Shown here: one piece after another, positions 25,666 to 33,585 of the stretch
Layout of the letters: each line of letters opens with the position of its first letter
How positions within the stretch are numbered: the stretch's first letter is position 1
NCBI GenBank assembly: GCA_025062045.1
Contig: JANXAF010000003.1
Span: forward strand, 1 to 41,443
Direction of reading: 5' to 3'
Length of the DNA: 41,443 bases
Source of the DNA: Thermodesulfobacteriota bacterium
GTDB lineage: Bacteria > Desulfobacterota > Syntrophorhabdia > Syntrophorhabdales > JANXAF01
Position numbers and translations under genes: made by a program
Notes under the pieces: generated by a model
Seen by the model: the letters and a program-made list of their open reading frames with translations, nothing else
The model's database searches: none
What the model was told of the DNA's origin: nothing

Positions 25666-26727
25666 ATGGAAGAAAATTCACATTCTAGAATCTGCAGGAT
25701 GAAAGAAGAAGGCTTTGAACAGGGAAAGTGCCAAACTTTTTATAACGGATCTCTCAAAAAAAGTGATGTCGCATGCCGAGTGACATTGAAATGGGAAAAT
25801 CATACCCCGTATCGTCTTATCACGGCTTCTTTACTTTCTCGGCCGGAGGACTATCTTTCAATATATCAGTCCGGTTGTAATCTATCCTGTCTCAAATGCC
25901 ATTCTTGGGAATTTACAAAGTTCAAAAAAGGAAGATGGACAAGTCCCGATGATGTTGCCGAGTGGGCAAAAAGATACGCAGAAATAGTCACAGTAAGAGA
26001 ACCAAGAGATAGAGCTACATCATTTCATGCCCATGATCTTTGCCATCATTGCGGGACATGTGTGAGATCCAATAAGCGTTCTGCGATTTGTCCCAATAGA
26101 CTAGAACCGAACCAGATACTCCTATCATTCCAGGGTTATGGGCCTGCAAGAAACATCGTTTCTTTTACAGGAGGAGACTTGGCATGTAATCCAGAATGGT
26201 ACTTATTAGCCGCGGAAAGAATAAAAGAGATGGATCTTGGACTTTGGGTTCTTTTTGAAACGAATGGCTACGGGCTAACCAGAGGCAATTTAGACAAAAT
26301 GAGACGATCAGGAATAGACTCTTTTTGGCTTGATATAAAAGCTTACGATCCAGAAGTTCACAAAAAACTAACTGGAGTAGACAATAGATGGATCCTTAGG
26401 CTTCCGGAGGAGATTCTCGCGAGAGGATTCGTACTTGAGGTACTAACCCTCTTTATTCCAGGATGGGTGGAGATTGACGAGATTAAGATGATAAGCAAAC
26501 ATCTATCAAAAATCGATCCTCGTATCCCTTTTACCATTCTCGCCTTCTTTGGAGAGTACAAACTCAAAAATAACCCGAGCCCCACCTTCGAACAGATGAT
26601 CCTCGCCTACAAAGTGGCAAAGGATGCAGGGCTCGTAAATGTAAGACTGGGAAATTTAGGTCAGTTTGTGAGAAACCAAAAAGAGTACATGACAGTTCTT
26701 AAGCTCAATGCAGAAACCTTTTGTTGA
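25666..26727 (+). CDS. Radical SAM protein with an extra four-cysteine cluster site
   Basis: The radical SAM triad CxxxCxxC is at C71, C75 and C78 (SGCNLSCLKCH), like pyruvate formate-lyase activating enzymes. FTGGD at 167-171 is the SAM-binding GGE-like motif, and WLDIKAYDPEVHKKLTGV near 225-242 matches the activase family. Between them C126, C129, C132 and C142 (CHHCGTC...CP) could bind a second [4Fe-4S] cluster. No glycyl radical enzyme is nearby. The ATG at 25666 has no clear ribosome-binding site; ATG at residue 12 is an alternative. Substrate unknown. Confidence 0.8.
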   Translation: MEENSHSRICRMKEEGFEQGKCQTFYNGSLKKSDVACRVTLKWENHTPYRLITASLLSRPEDYLSIYQSGCNLSCLKCHSWEFTKFKKGRWTSPDDVAEWAKRYAEIVTVREPRDRATSFHAHDLCHHCGTCVRSNKRSAICPNRLEPNQILLSFQGYGPARNIVSFTGGDLACNPEWYLLAAERIKEMDLGLWVLFETNGYGLTRGNLDKMRRSGIDSFWLDIKAYDPEVHKKLTGVDNRWILRLPEEILARGFVLEVLTLFIPGWVEIDEIKMISKHLSKIDPRIPFTILAFFGEYKLKNNPSPTFEQMILAYKVAKDAGLVNVRLGNLGQFVRNQKEYMTVLKLNAETFC

Positions 26728-26808
26728 TCCATTTCGAGCGTCTTAAATTTAAAAATAAATTTTAAAAGTAGCTTTTTGCAGACGAGCAATCGTCCTTAAA
26801 GATTATTC

Positions 26809-26837
26809 TTGACAAACCACTTAAGTTGTGAAATAAA
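26809..26837 (+). promoter_or_regulatory. nuo operon promoter
   Basis: A perfect TTGACA (26809-26814), 17-nt spacer and AATAAA (26832-26837), with TGTG just before it, precede nuoA. The start would be near 26844, giving a leader of about 24 nt without a strong ribosome-binding site. AT-rich sequence (26745-26768) lies further upstream. Confidence 0.55.
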
Positions 26838-26860
26838 AATTCAAGAACTTTTTTTCACAA
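26826..26860 (+). promoter_or_regulatory. Rex-like half-sites at the nuo promoter
   Basis: TTGTGAAA (26826-26833) and TTTCACAA (26853-26860) form a perfect 8-bp dyad separated by 19 nt. Each half equals a half-site of the Rex redox repressor consensus (TTGTGAA-N4-TTCACAA), and the left one touches the -10 box. The spacing is wider than normal for one Rex dimer. A second, imperfect half (TTCAAGA) begins at 26840. Rex commonly controls NADH dehydrogenase operons. A simple hairpin is the alternative. Confidence 0.4.
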
Positions 26861-26867
26861 GCCGCGC

Positions 26868-27221
26868 ATGAAAGAGTATTTCGGTATTCTCGTAATTTTT
26901 GTGATTGCAAGTTTTATAGCGATTCTAATCGTTGGGCTCTCCCATTTCTTAGGAGAAAGAAAGATAAAGAAAGTTAAACTTTCGCCTTATGAATGTGGGA
27001 TGACAACCATAGGTCCCGCAAGACGGAGGATAAGTGTCAAATACTACATCTTCGCCATGCTCTTTCTCATCTTCGATATAGAGGTTCTATTTATGTATCC
27101 ATGGGCTGTAATAGCAAAGGGTCTTAAGCTCTTCGGCTTCATAGAGATGCTCGTCTTTATCTTTATACTTTTTGCAGGGTATGCTTACGTTTGGAAGAAA
27201 GGAGCGCTAGAATGGGAGTAG
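26868..27221 (+). CDS. nuoA: Complex I subunit NuoA
   Basis: NuoA is a three-helix membrane subunit next to the quinone chamber. Transmembrane segments are about residues 5-25, 59-80 and 88-108. The conserved loop KLSPYECGM (with the quinone-access Cys), the DIE motif in [15 protein letters not shown], and the length of 117 are standard. It starts the operon; no good ribosome-binding site precedes the ATG. It overlaps nuoB by 10 bp. Confidence 0.95.
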   Translation: MKEYFGILVIFVIASFIAILIVGLSHFLGERKIKKVKLSPYECGMTTIGPARRRISVKYYIFAMLFLIFDIEVLFMYPWAVIAKGLKLFGFIEMLVFIFILFAGYAYVWKKGALEWE

Positions 27222-27700
27222 AATTAGAGAGGAACGTCCTTGTAACCTCTCTTGAAAAACTCGTAAACTGGGGAAGAAAATACTCTGTCTGGCCTTTGAC
27301 ATTCGGCCTTGCCTGATGCGCCCTTGAATTCATTGTTGCTGGTTCAGCAACAGTAGATATGGCAAGGTTCGGTTCGGAAGTGGCCCGGCCGTCACCTAGG
27401 CAGGCAGATCTTATGCTTGTGGCCGGTACACTCACAAAAAAGATGGCTCCCATGGTCAAAAGGATATATGAGCAGATGGCAGAGCCTAAATGGGTTATAG
27501 CTTTTGGGTCCTGTGCTTGTACAGGGGGAATATTTAAGTCCTACAATGTGGTACAGGGTGTTGATCAGATCCTTCCCGTTGATGTGTACGTGCCTGGCTG
27601 TCCTCCTAGACCTGAAAGTTTTTTAACAGCCCTGATGAAGCTCCAAGAGAAGATTGAAAGGGAAACCGTAAAAGATAGGAAACTCATAACGATTCCATGA
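27212..27700 (+). CDS. nuoB: Complex I subunit NuoB, predicted selenoprotein (in-frame TGA at 27314-27316)
   Basis: NuoB carries cluster N2, the last iron-sulfur centre before quinone. The ATG at 27212 follows a good AAGGAG site and overlaps nuoA by 10 bp. Reading through one TGA gives 162 residues that match NuoB throughout: [42 protein letters not shown]. The four N2 ligands would be residues 35, 36, 101 and 130. Residue 35 is the TGA in place of the first cysteine of the invariant Cys-Cys pair. A SECIS-like hairpin follows 24 nt later. A shorter start at 27359 would lose half the ligands and is not credible. Homology is intact on both sides of the TGA, arguing against decay. A base error (TGC or TGT read as TGA) is the main alternative. 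The stop overlaps nuoC (ATGA). Confidence 0.85.
27332..27354 (+). promoter_or_regulatory. Candidate bacterial SECIS element in nuoB
   Basis: A 10-bp stem pairs 27332-27341 with 27345-27354 (ATTGTTGCTG with CAGCAACAGT, one G-U pair), closing a GTT loop; opening the top pair gives a GGTTC loop. The first loop G is 24 nt after the TGA. These values agree with known bacterial SECIS rules (stem-loop right after UGA, loop beginning with G, 16-37 nt spacing). It lacks the bulged U of E. coli fdhF. Confidence 0.75.
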
Positions 27701-28191
27701 AACAGGAAAAATTGGAAAGGCTTTTAGAGAAATTTAAGGACCATATCGTGAACGTAAAAAAGGAAAAGGGTGAGACTACAATCGCTGTAAAACTCGAAGG
27801 TCAGAAAGAGGTCCTTAAGTTTTTGAGACATGACAACGATCTCCACTATGACATGCTTGTGGATCTGTGCGGGGTGGATTACTTCGGTGAAAATTTGCGT
27901 TTTGAAGTGGTCTACTTTCTGCGATCTATGAGGGACGGAGATAGAGTAAGAATAAAGGTCAGACTCGGAGAAGGAGAGGAAATAGAGAGTGTAAGCGATC
28001 TTTGGCTTGCGGCAGATTGGCTGGAAAGGGAAACATACGATATGTTCGGAATAAGGTTTAAAAACCATCCTAACCTAAAAAGGATATTGCTTCCGGAAGA
28101 CTTTAATGGGCATCCTTTGAGAAAAGATTTTCCCCCTGAGGGATACGACTTCGAAAAACCTTATCAAGTCAAACTGGAAGAGGAAGAGTAA
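27697..28191 (+). CDS. nuoC: Complex I subunit NuoC (30 kDa type)
   Basis: NuoC is a hydrophilic subunit of the connecting module. Family features are [13 protein letters not shown] near residues 52-65, [11 protein letters not shown], and the signature [27 protein letters not shown] near 110-137, closed by GHPLRKDFP. It is a separate gene, not the NuoCD fusion seen in E. coli. It begins in the ATGA overlap with nuoB and abuts nuoD. Confidence 0.95.
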   Translation: MKQEKLERLLEKFKDHIVNVKKEKGETTIAVKLEGQKEVLKFLRHDNDLHYDMLVDLCGVDYFGENLRFEVVYFLRSMRDGDRVRIKVRLGEGEEIESVSDLWLAADWLERETYDMFGIRFKNHPNLKRILLPEDFNGHPLRKDFPPEGYDFEKPYQVKLEEEE

Positions 28192-29361
28192 ATGGAAACC
28201 ACCTATCTCGCCATCAACATGGGGCCTCAGCATCCGGCGACACATGGGGTTCTGAGGCTACTTTTAGAGCTAGATGGTGAGACGATTGTCAAAGCTACCC
28301 CCCACATCGGTTATCTTCATAGAGGAGTGGAAAAGCTTGCTGAGACAAAAACGTATCATCAGGCACTCGTCTTCACCGACAGGCTCGATTACACGAATGG
28401 ACTATCTAATAATCTTGCCTACTGCTTAGCGGTTGAAAAATTAGCAGAGATAGAGGTTCCAAAGAGGGCCCAGTATATAAGGGTTATCCTCTGTGAACTA
28501 CAGAGGATCGCAGCTCATCTACTCTGGCTTGGAACGCACGCGCTTGATATCGGAGCGATGACGGTTCTCTTTTACGCGTTCAGGGAGAGAGAAAAGGTTC
28601 TCGATATTATAGAGTACATAACAGGAGCGAGACTCACCCCCAGTTTTATAAGGATAGGCGGGGTCGCAAGGGATATAGATTCCGAATTCGCAAAGAAGGT
28701 TAAAGAGTTTGTGGAGGACTTTCCGAAAAGGGTTGAGGAGTACGAAACCTTGCTTACGGAGAACATTATATGGAGGAAAAGGACCGTAGGGATCGGGGCT
28801 ATATCAAAAGAAGAGGCTATAAGTTACGGAGTTACAGGTCCGGTACTTAGGGCATGCGGTGTTTATTATGACGTGAGGAAGGCCCATCCTTACTCAAGTT
28901 ATGAGGATTTTGACTTCATAGTGCCTCTTGGAAAGAATGGAGATGTCTATGATCGATACCTTGTACGTATTGAGGAGCTTAGGCAGTCTACAAGAATTAT
29001 ATCCCAGGCCATAGAAGGAGTGCCTTCCGGTCCGTACAAAGCGAATTTTCCAAAAGCTGTTTTTCCCGAAAAGGACGAGGTTATGACCGATGTAGCTGCG
29101 CTCATTAGGCAGTTTAAGATCGCAATTGGGGGATTTAGGCCCGAAAAAGCGGAAGTTTACGCATCCGTTGAAGCACCAAAAGGGGAGCTTGGTTTCTACA
29201 TAGTGAGTGATGGCACAGAAAAGCCTTTCAGATTCAGGATAAGGCCTCCATCGTTTCTCAATCTGAGCGCCCTTCCAAAGATGATAGAAGGACAGATGGT
29301 TGCTGATGTAATCGCAACCATAGGTAGTGTGGACATCGTTCTTGGAGAGATAGATCGATGA
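28192..29361 (+). CDS. nuoD: Complex I subunit NuoD (49 kDa type)
   Basis: NuoD forms the quinone-binding pocket with NuoB and derives from the [NiFe]-hydrogenase large subunit. Clear motifs are NMGPQHPATHGVLRL at residues 8-22, HIGYLHRGVEKLAE at about 42-55, YTNGLSNN, and the C-terminal IATIGSVDIVLGEIDR. Length 389 is normal for the unfused form. The quinone-site His-Pro-His loop near the N-terminus is intact. It overlaps the downstream fusion gene by 4 bp (ATGA). Confidence 0.96.
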   Translation: METTYLAINMGPQHPATHGVLRLLLELDGETIVKATPHIGYLHRGVEKLAETKTYHQALVFTDRLDYTNGLSNNLAYCLAVEKLAEIEVPKRAQYIRVILCELQRIAAHLLWLGTHALDIGAMTVLFYAFREREKVLDIIEYITGARLTPSFIRIGGVARDIDSEFAKKVKEFVEDFPKRVEEYETLLTENIIWRKRTVGIGAISKEEAISYGVTGPVLRACGVYYDVRKAHPYSSYEDFDFIVPLGKNGDVYDRYLVRIEELRQSTRIISQAIEGVPSGPYKANFPKAVFPEKDEVMTDVAALIRQFKIAIGGFRPEKAEVYASVEAPKGELGFYIVSDGTEKPFRFRIRPPSFLNLSALPKMIEGQMVADVIATIGSVDIVLGEIDR

Positions 29362-31301
29362 GAGCAATCTTTAGTTCTTGGCAAGGACACATACTGGATA
29401 ATAGAAACAAAACAGAAACGGAGTACATTTCATCAAAGATTCGTCTACCCGAAGAATTTTTTAAAGGGGAAAAGATTAAAGCGTTTTTCGGTTGGGATGG
29501 TATAGTCATTTTTGAGGAAGATTTAGATTTAATCGATATGCTTGTCGCTTACCTTGAAGCGGTGCAGAAGGAGTCGTGCGGAAGATGTGTACCATGTAGC
29601 AAAGGTACGTACGTTGTTGTAGAGGCACTAAAGAAGATTGCCGAAGGAAAGGGTAAAAGGGAAGATCTTGATTTGGCAATAAGGGTTGCAGAGTACATAA
29701 GGGATAGCTCCAAATGTTCAATAGGCCAGACCGGGCTTAAACCATTCTTTGATATACTCAAATACTTCAGTCATCAGATTGAAAAATGTCTTTCGGGTGA
29801 AAGAGTAGGAAAAAAAGCGACATATAGATACTCTGTTACGGCACCGTGTATGAGCGCATGCCCAAGTGGCCTTGACATACCGAAATACGTGGAAGAGATA
29901 AGGGAAGGGAAGTTCGTAGAGTCTTTAATGACCATAAGGAATAAGACATGCCTTCCTGGAACCCTGGGAAGGGTATGCGTGAGACCATGCGAGGAGAATT
30001 GCAGAAGAGCTCTTGTGGACGAACCGGTTTCAATAAAATGGCTTAAGAGATTTGCAGCCGATTATGAGATCGAGACGAACAAAGAGCCTTTGATAAACAA
30101 GAATCCGACAAACGGGAAAAGAATTGCCGTTATAGGAGCAGGCCCTGCCGGGCTTTCGTGCGCCTACTACCTTGCCATAAGGGGATACAGAGTAAAAATC
30201 TTTGAGAGACTCAATGAAGCTGGAGGAATGGCTGCCTTTGGGATCCCAGATTACAGGTTGCCAAGGGAGATTCTAAGACGGGAAGTAGATATTATTAGGA
30301 GGCAGGGTGTAGAGATAGAGTACAACGTGACGGTCGGTAAAGATGTAACGATTTCAGAACTGAAGAAAGAGTTTGATGCGATTTTCATAGGGGTCGGCGC
30401 ACAGACGAGTACGAAGATGGGCGTTGAGGGAGAGGACAGGGGGCTTAAAGGTTTTATTCCGGGAATAAAGTATCTCTATGACATAAACTGCGGTATCGAC
30501 CCTTATCCTGAGGGAAAAAAAGTGGTTGTTGTGGGCGGCGGTAATGTGGCGATAGACTGTGTGAGAACTTCATTCAGGATTGGTAAAACCGATGTAAATT
30601 TGGTCTACAGAAGGTCAAGAGCAGAGATGCCCGCCGATCCTCATGAAATAAAAGATGCTGAGGCTGAGGGTGTTAAATTCCACTTTCTTTGTAATCCAGT
30701 GCGGATTCTCGAAAGAGATGGAAGGGTCACAGGGGTTGAGCTCATAAGAATGGAACTTGGCGAACCTGACGAAAGTGGCAGGCGAAGACCTGTTCCGGTA
30801 CCAGGTTCCGAATTCGTCATAGAAACCGACATCCTTATTCCTGCCATAGGTCAGGCAATCGATCTTTCATTCCTAGACGAAAAGGATGGTGTAAATGTAA
30901 CGAAAAGGGGCACAATCTACGCGGATCCTGAAACCTTTCTCACAACAAGAGAAGGTGTTTTTGCGGCAGGAGATTGTGTGACGGGTCCGGATGTTCTTGT
31001 TCGAGCAGCCGGTAATGGCAGAAGGGCAGCGGAGATGATAGATCTTTATCTTAGAGGAAAAGAACTCCGCCTTTCAGAGGAAGAAAGGTTCGTTAGGCTA
31101 TTTGCTGATCTAAAGGTCTTCGATAAGGACGAAAAACTAGAGATCCCAGCAAAGATGAAGAGGATTCACCTAAGGGCTCTCGATCCAGAGGTTCGCAAAT
31201 GGGTTTTCGATGAGGTTGAGGAGGGTTATAGACCGGATGAAGCTCTCTACGAGTCCATGAGATGCCTAAGGTGTTACAGGATTGGAATGGTTGCGGTCTA
31301 G
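29358..31301 (+). CDS. NuoF C-terminal domain fused to GltD-like NAD(P)H oxidoreductase
   Basis: This 647-residue protein occupies the place of nuoE, nuoF and nuoG. Residues about 45-148 match the end of NuoF, with the N3 cluster ligands C74, C77, C80 (ESCGRCVPC) and C120. The FMN/NADH-binding part of NuoF is absent. Residues 160-240 are a GltD/DPYD-type iron-sulfur domain (PCMSACPSG, GRVCVRPCEENC). An FAD motif GAGPAG is at 260-265 and the NAD(P)H motif GGGNVAID at 393-400 with YRRSR at 417-421, the residues that contact the 2'-phosphate in GltD-type enzymes, so NADPH is likely. GVFAAGDC is near 533-540. A Cys pair (MRCLRC) closes the protein. It should feed or take electrons through NuoI to NuoB. 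Confidence 0.9.
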   Translation: MRAIFSSWQGHILDNRNKTETEYISSKIRLPEEFFKGEKIKAFFGWDGIVIFEEDLDLIDMLVAYLEAVQKESCGRCVPCSKGTYVVVEALKKIAEGKGKREDLDLAIRVAEYIRDSSKCSIGQTGLKPFFDILKYFSHQIEKCLSGERVGKKATYRYSVTAPCMSACPSGLDIPKYVEEIREGKFVESLMTIRNKTCLPGTLGRVCVRPCEENCRRALVDEPVSIKWLKRFAADYEIETNKEPLINKNPTNGKRIAVIGAGPAGLSCAYYLAIRGYRVKIFERLNEAGGMAAFGIPDYRLPREILRREVDIIRRQGVEIEYNVTVGKDVTISELKKEFDAIFIGVGAQTSTKMGVEGEDRGLKGFIPGIKYLYDINCGIDPYPEGKKVVVVGGGNVAIDCVRTSFRIGKTDVNLVYRRSRAEMPADPHEIKDAEAEGVKFHFLCNPVRILERDGRVTGVELIRMELGEPDESGRRRPVPVPGSEFVIETDILIPAIGQAIDLSFLDEKDGVNVTKRGTIYADPETFLTTREGVFAAGDCVTGPDVLVRAAGNGRRAAEMIDLYLRGKELRLSEEERFVRLFADLKVFDKDEKLEIPAKMKRIHLRALDPEVRKWVFDEVEEGYRPDEALYESMRCLRCYRIGMVAV

Positions 31302-31304
31302 ATT

Positions 31305-31321
31305 TCATCTGGACGAGATGA
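31305..31321 (+). other. Small hairpin between the fusion gene and nuoH
   Basis: TCATCT-GGACG-AGATGA forms a 6-bp stem in the only sizeable gap (54 bp) of the operon after nuoB. There is no T run, so it is not a terminator. It could mark an mRNA processing or stability site between the input module and the membrane-arm genes. Confidence 0.3.
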
Positions 31322-31355
31322 TAGGCGAATTCGATTAGCTTAGGGAAGGTCAAAT

Positions 31356-32342
31356 ATGGAGAGTTTGTATTTTGTCCTGGAAGTTGTCTTAAAGAATGTG
31401 ATTGTTGTTGCGCTACTTATGCTTTTCGCGGCCTATCTTACGCTTTTCGAAAGGAAAGTTCTTGCCCGGATCCAGATAAGATACGGTCCCAACAGAGCCG
31501 GTCCCTTTGGTATACTTCAGCCTCTTGCGGATGGCATCAAATCGTTCTTCAAAGAGGACATTATTCCTGAAAGGGCAGATAAGCCTTTGTATATCATTGC
31601 TCCTATGATAGTCATTACAGCCGCGATAGCTATGGTGGCTGTGATCCCGTTCGGAGACCGTATTTGGCTTTTCGGAAGAGAGATAAAGCTTGTTATCGCA
31701 GATGTGGATATTGGGCTTCTCTACCTTTTTGCCGTCGCGTCACTGGGTGAATATGGAATCGTTCTTGGTGGGTGGTCCTCTGGAAATAAATATGGGGTTT
31801 TGGGAGCACTTCGTGCCGCAGCCCAGATGATAAGTTATGAAGTATCGTTGGGCCTTGCCATAATAGGAGTTCTCATCCTTTCTGGATCGCTCAGACTTAC
31901 TGAGATAGTGGCCGCCCAAAAGGATATGTGGTTTGTCGTTTATCAGCCCTTCGCATTTATTCTCTATATGATTTGCGCCTTCGCCGAGCTTAACAGAGCA
32001 CCTTTCGATATGCCAGAGGCGGAAAGTGAGTTAGCCTGCGGATTTAACATAGAGTATAGCAGTATGAAGTTTGCCCTCTTTTTCTTTGCAGAATACACCC
32101 ATATGATAGCTGTAGCAGCTTTGGCGACTACTCTTTTTTTGGGTGGATGGCACGGACCTTTACTTCCCGGACCTGTGTGGTTCCTCATAAAGGTTTTTTT
32201 GATAATCTTTGTCTTTGTGTGGGTTCGAGCTACATATCCTAGAGTCAGGTACGACCATGTCATGAAACTGGGCTGGAAGGTTCTTATTCCTCTCACGATC
32301 TTGAATATAGTCGTGACCTCCTTCGTCGTTGCCGTGAGGTGA
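31356..32342 (+). CDS. nuoH: Complex I subunit NuoH
   Basis: NuoH joins the peripheral and membrane arms and lines the quinone tunnel with eight transmembrane helices. Signatures are LFERKVLARIQIRYGPNRAG with GPFGILQPLADGIKSFFKED near residues 29-70, and the loop RAPFDMPEAESELACGFNIEYSS near 211-233, including the Glu cluster of the E-channel. The ATG has an AGGGAAGG ribosome-binding site. Length 328 is standard. Confidence 0.97.
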   Translation: MESLYFVLEVVLKNVIVVALLMLFAAYLTLFERKVLARIQIRYGPNRAGPFGILQPLADGIKSFFKEDIIPERADKPLYIIAPMIVITAAIAMVAVIPFGDRIWLFGREIKLVIADVDIGLLYLFAVASLGEYGIVLGGWSSGNKYGVLGALRAAAQMISYEVSLGLAIIGVLILSGSLRLTEIVAAQKDMWFVVYQPFAFILYMICAFAELNRAPFDMPEAESELACGFNIEYSSMKFALFFFAEYTHMIAVAALATTLFLGGWHGPLLPGPVWFLIKVFLIIFVFVWVRATYPRVRYDHVMKLGWKVLIPLTILNIVVTSFVVAVR

Positions 32343-32345
32343 GCT

Positions 32346-32756
32346 ATGATAATACCTCTTGTGAAAGGTCTTTTACTCACACTGAGTAGGTTCTTTTCAA
32401 AGCCAATTACGATCCAGTATCCGGAGGAAAAAAGAACGCCCTATCCGACATGGAGAGGGATACACTACTTTATGACCAACGAGAAGGGGGAAACGATCTG
32501 TGTGGCTTGTGGCCTATGTGTAGCGTACTGTCCGTCCCAGTGCATAACGTTAGAGATCGGTGAAAGAGAAGACGGTTCCAGGTACCCGATAACTTACGAG
32601 ATAGATGCCCTAAGATGCATATATTGCGGATTCTGTCAGGAGGTCTGTCCCGTAAATGCGATAAGGATGAGTACGAATTACGAGTACGTGCATTACGATA
32701 AAGCAAACTTTATACTGACGAAGGAAAAGTTAATATCTTTAAAGGAAAAGGTGTAG
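32346..32756 (+). CDS. nuoI: Complex I subunit NuoI
   Basis: NuoI holds clusters N6a and N6b, which pass electrons to N2. The two ferredoxin motifs are C52-C55-C58-C62 and C91-C94-C97-C101. The N-terminal amphipathic helix lies along the membrane. Length 136 is near the short end of the family. All cysteines are encoded by Cys codons, in contrast to nuoB. It is the first canonical cluster carrier after the fusion protein in the expected electron path. Confidence 0.96.
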   Translation: MIIPLVKGLLLTLSRFFSKPITIQYPEEKRTPYPTWRGIHYFMTNEKGETICVACGLCVAYCPSQCITLEIGEREDGSRYPITYEIDALRCIYCGFCQEVCPVNAIRMSTNYEYVHYDKANFILTKEKLISLKEKV

Positions 32757-32757
32757 G

Positions 32758-33267
32758 ATGGCAGCCATCGTATTAAAGTGGGTAGTATTTATCCTGGCAT
32801 CGATTCTTGCAATATTTTCCTCGATAATGATGGTTACGAGAAGAAACCCTGTACACAGTGCCCTCTGGCTCGTTGTAACCTTCATATCATTGGCCGTTCT
32901 TTACTTCCTATTAAACGCGACTTTCATAGCTATCTCCCAAGTTATAGTTTACGCAGGCGCAATAATGATGCTTTTTCTCTTCGTAATTATGCTTATCCAC
33001 GTAGAGAGAGGCCCCGAAGCGCTAGGAAAGCTTAAACCGTCCAACATTTTTGCCATAGTTCTCACAATGCTCCTCTTTATCGAGGTTGCTATCGGTATCT
33101 ATTATTACAGAGTAATTGAATTTAAACCTGGAGCAATCCCTTCTGGGGACGTAAAGTCAGTGGGATCGCTTCTTTACACAAAGTATTTATTTCCGTTCGA
33201 AATTGCATCCATACTTTTGCTCGTTGGCATTGTTGGGGCAGTTGTCCTGGCTAAAAGGAGGAAGTAA
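32758..33267 (+). CDS. nuoJ: Complex I subunit NuoJ
   Basis: NuoJ is a five-helix membrane subunit beside NuoA and NuoK. The core helix [19 protein letters not shown] (about residues 61-79) with the conserved Tyr-Ala-Gly-Ala is the family signature, containing the pi-bulge helix that moves in catalysis. [15 protein letters not shown] comes just before it. It starts one base after the nuoI stop. Confidence 0.95.
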   Translation: MAAIVLKWVVFILASILAIFSSIMMVTRRNPVHSALWLVVTFISLAVLYFLLNATFIAISQVIVYAGAIMMLFLFVIMLIHVERGPEALGKLKPSNIFAIVLTMLLFIEVAIGIYYYRVIEFKPGAIPSGDVKSVGSLLYTKYLFPFEIASILLLVGIVGAVVLAKRRK

Positions 33268-33269
33268 TA

Positions 33270-33578
33270 ATGGTGGAGACAGCTTATGATTGTTATCTTC
33301 TTTTGAGTGCAGTCCTCTTCACAATAGGGGCCATTGGAGTTATAACGAGGAGGAACGGAATAGTAATCTTTATGTGTATCGAGCTTATGCTTAATGCGGC
33401 TAACTTAGCATTCATTTCCGCAACTGGGATTCATAAGAGTCTAGAAGGGATGATCTTCGTTTTCTTCGTGATGACTGTTGCTGCAGCTGAAGCAGCGGTC
33501 GGACTCGCCATATTTGTGATGATACATAGGCTAAAAGGAACTATAAGTGTGGATGAAATGAATCTACTTAAGGGATGA
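33270..33578 (+). CDS. nuoK: Complex I subunit NuoK
   Basis: NuoK is a three-helix subunit with two membrane glutamates in the proton path. These are visible in [15 protein letters not shown] (Glu near residue 36) and [13 protein letters not shown] (Glu near 72). Length 102 is standard. The ATG follows an AGGAGGAAG ribosome-binding site that overlaps the end of nuoJ. Confidence 0.96.
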   Translation: MVETAYDCYLLLSAVLFTIGAIGVITRRNGIVIFMCIELMLNAANLAFISATGIHKSLEGMIFVFFVMTVAAAEAAVGLAIFVMIHRLKGTISVDEMNLLKG

Positions 33579-33585
33579 GGTGGAG

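Noticed and set aside
27314-27316. TGA as a reassigned sense codon (Trp or Gly code)
   Set aside because: Several genes here (holB, nuoM, nuoK, the MBL gene) end at TGA in their expected places, so TGA is a normal stop.
27359-27700. nuoB starting at the ATG after the TGA
   Set aside because: It would lose the trans-membrane-side N-terminus and two of four N2 ligands, has no ribosome-binding site, and leaves the well-conserved upstream codons unexplained.
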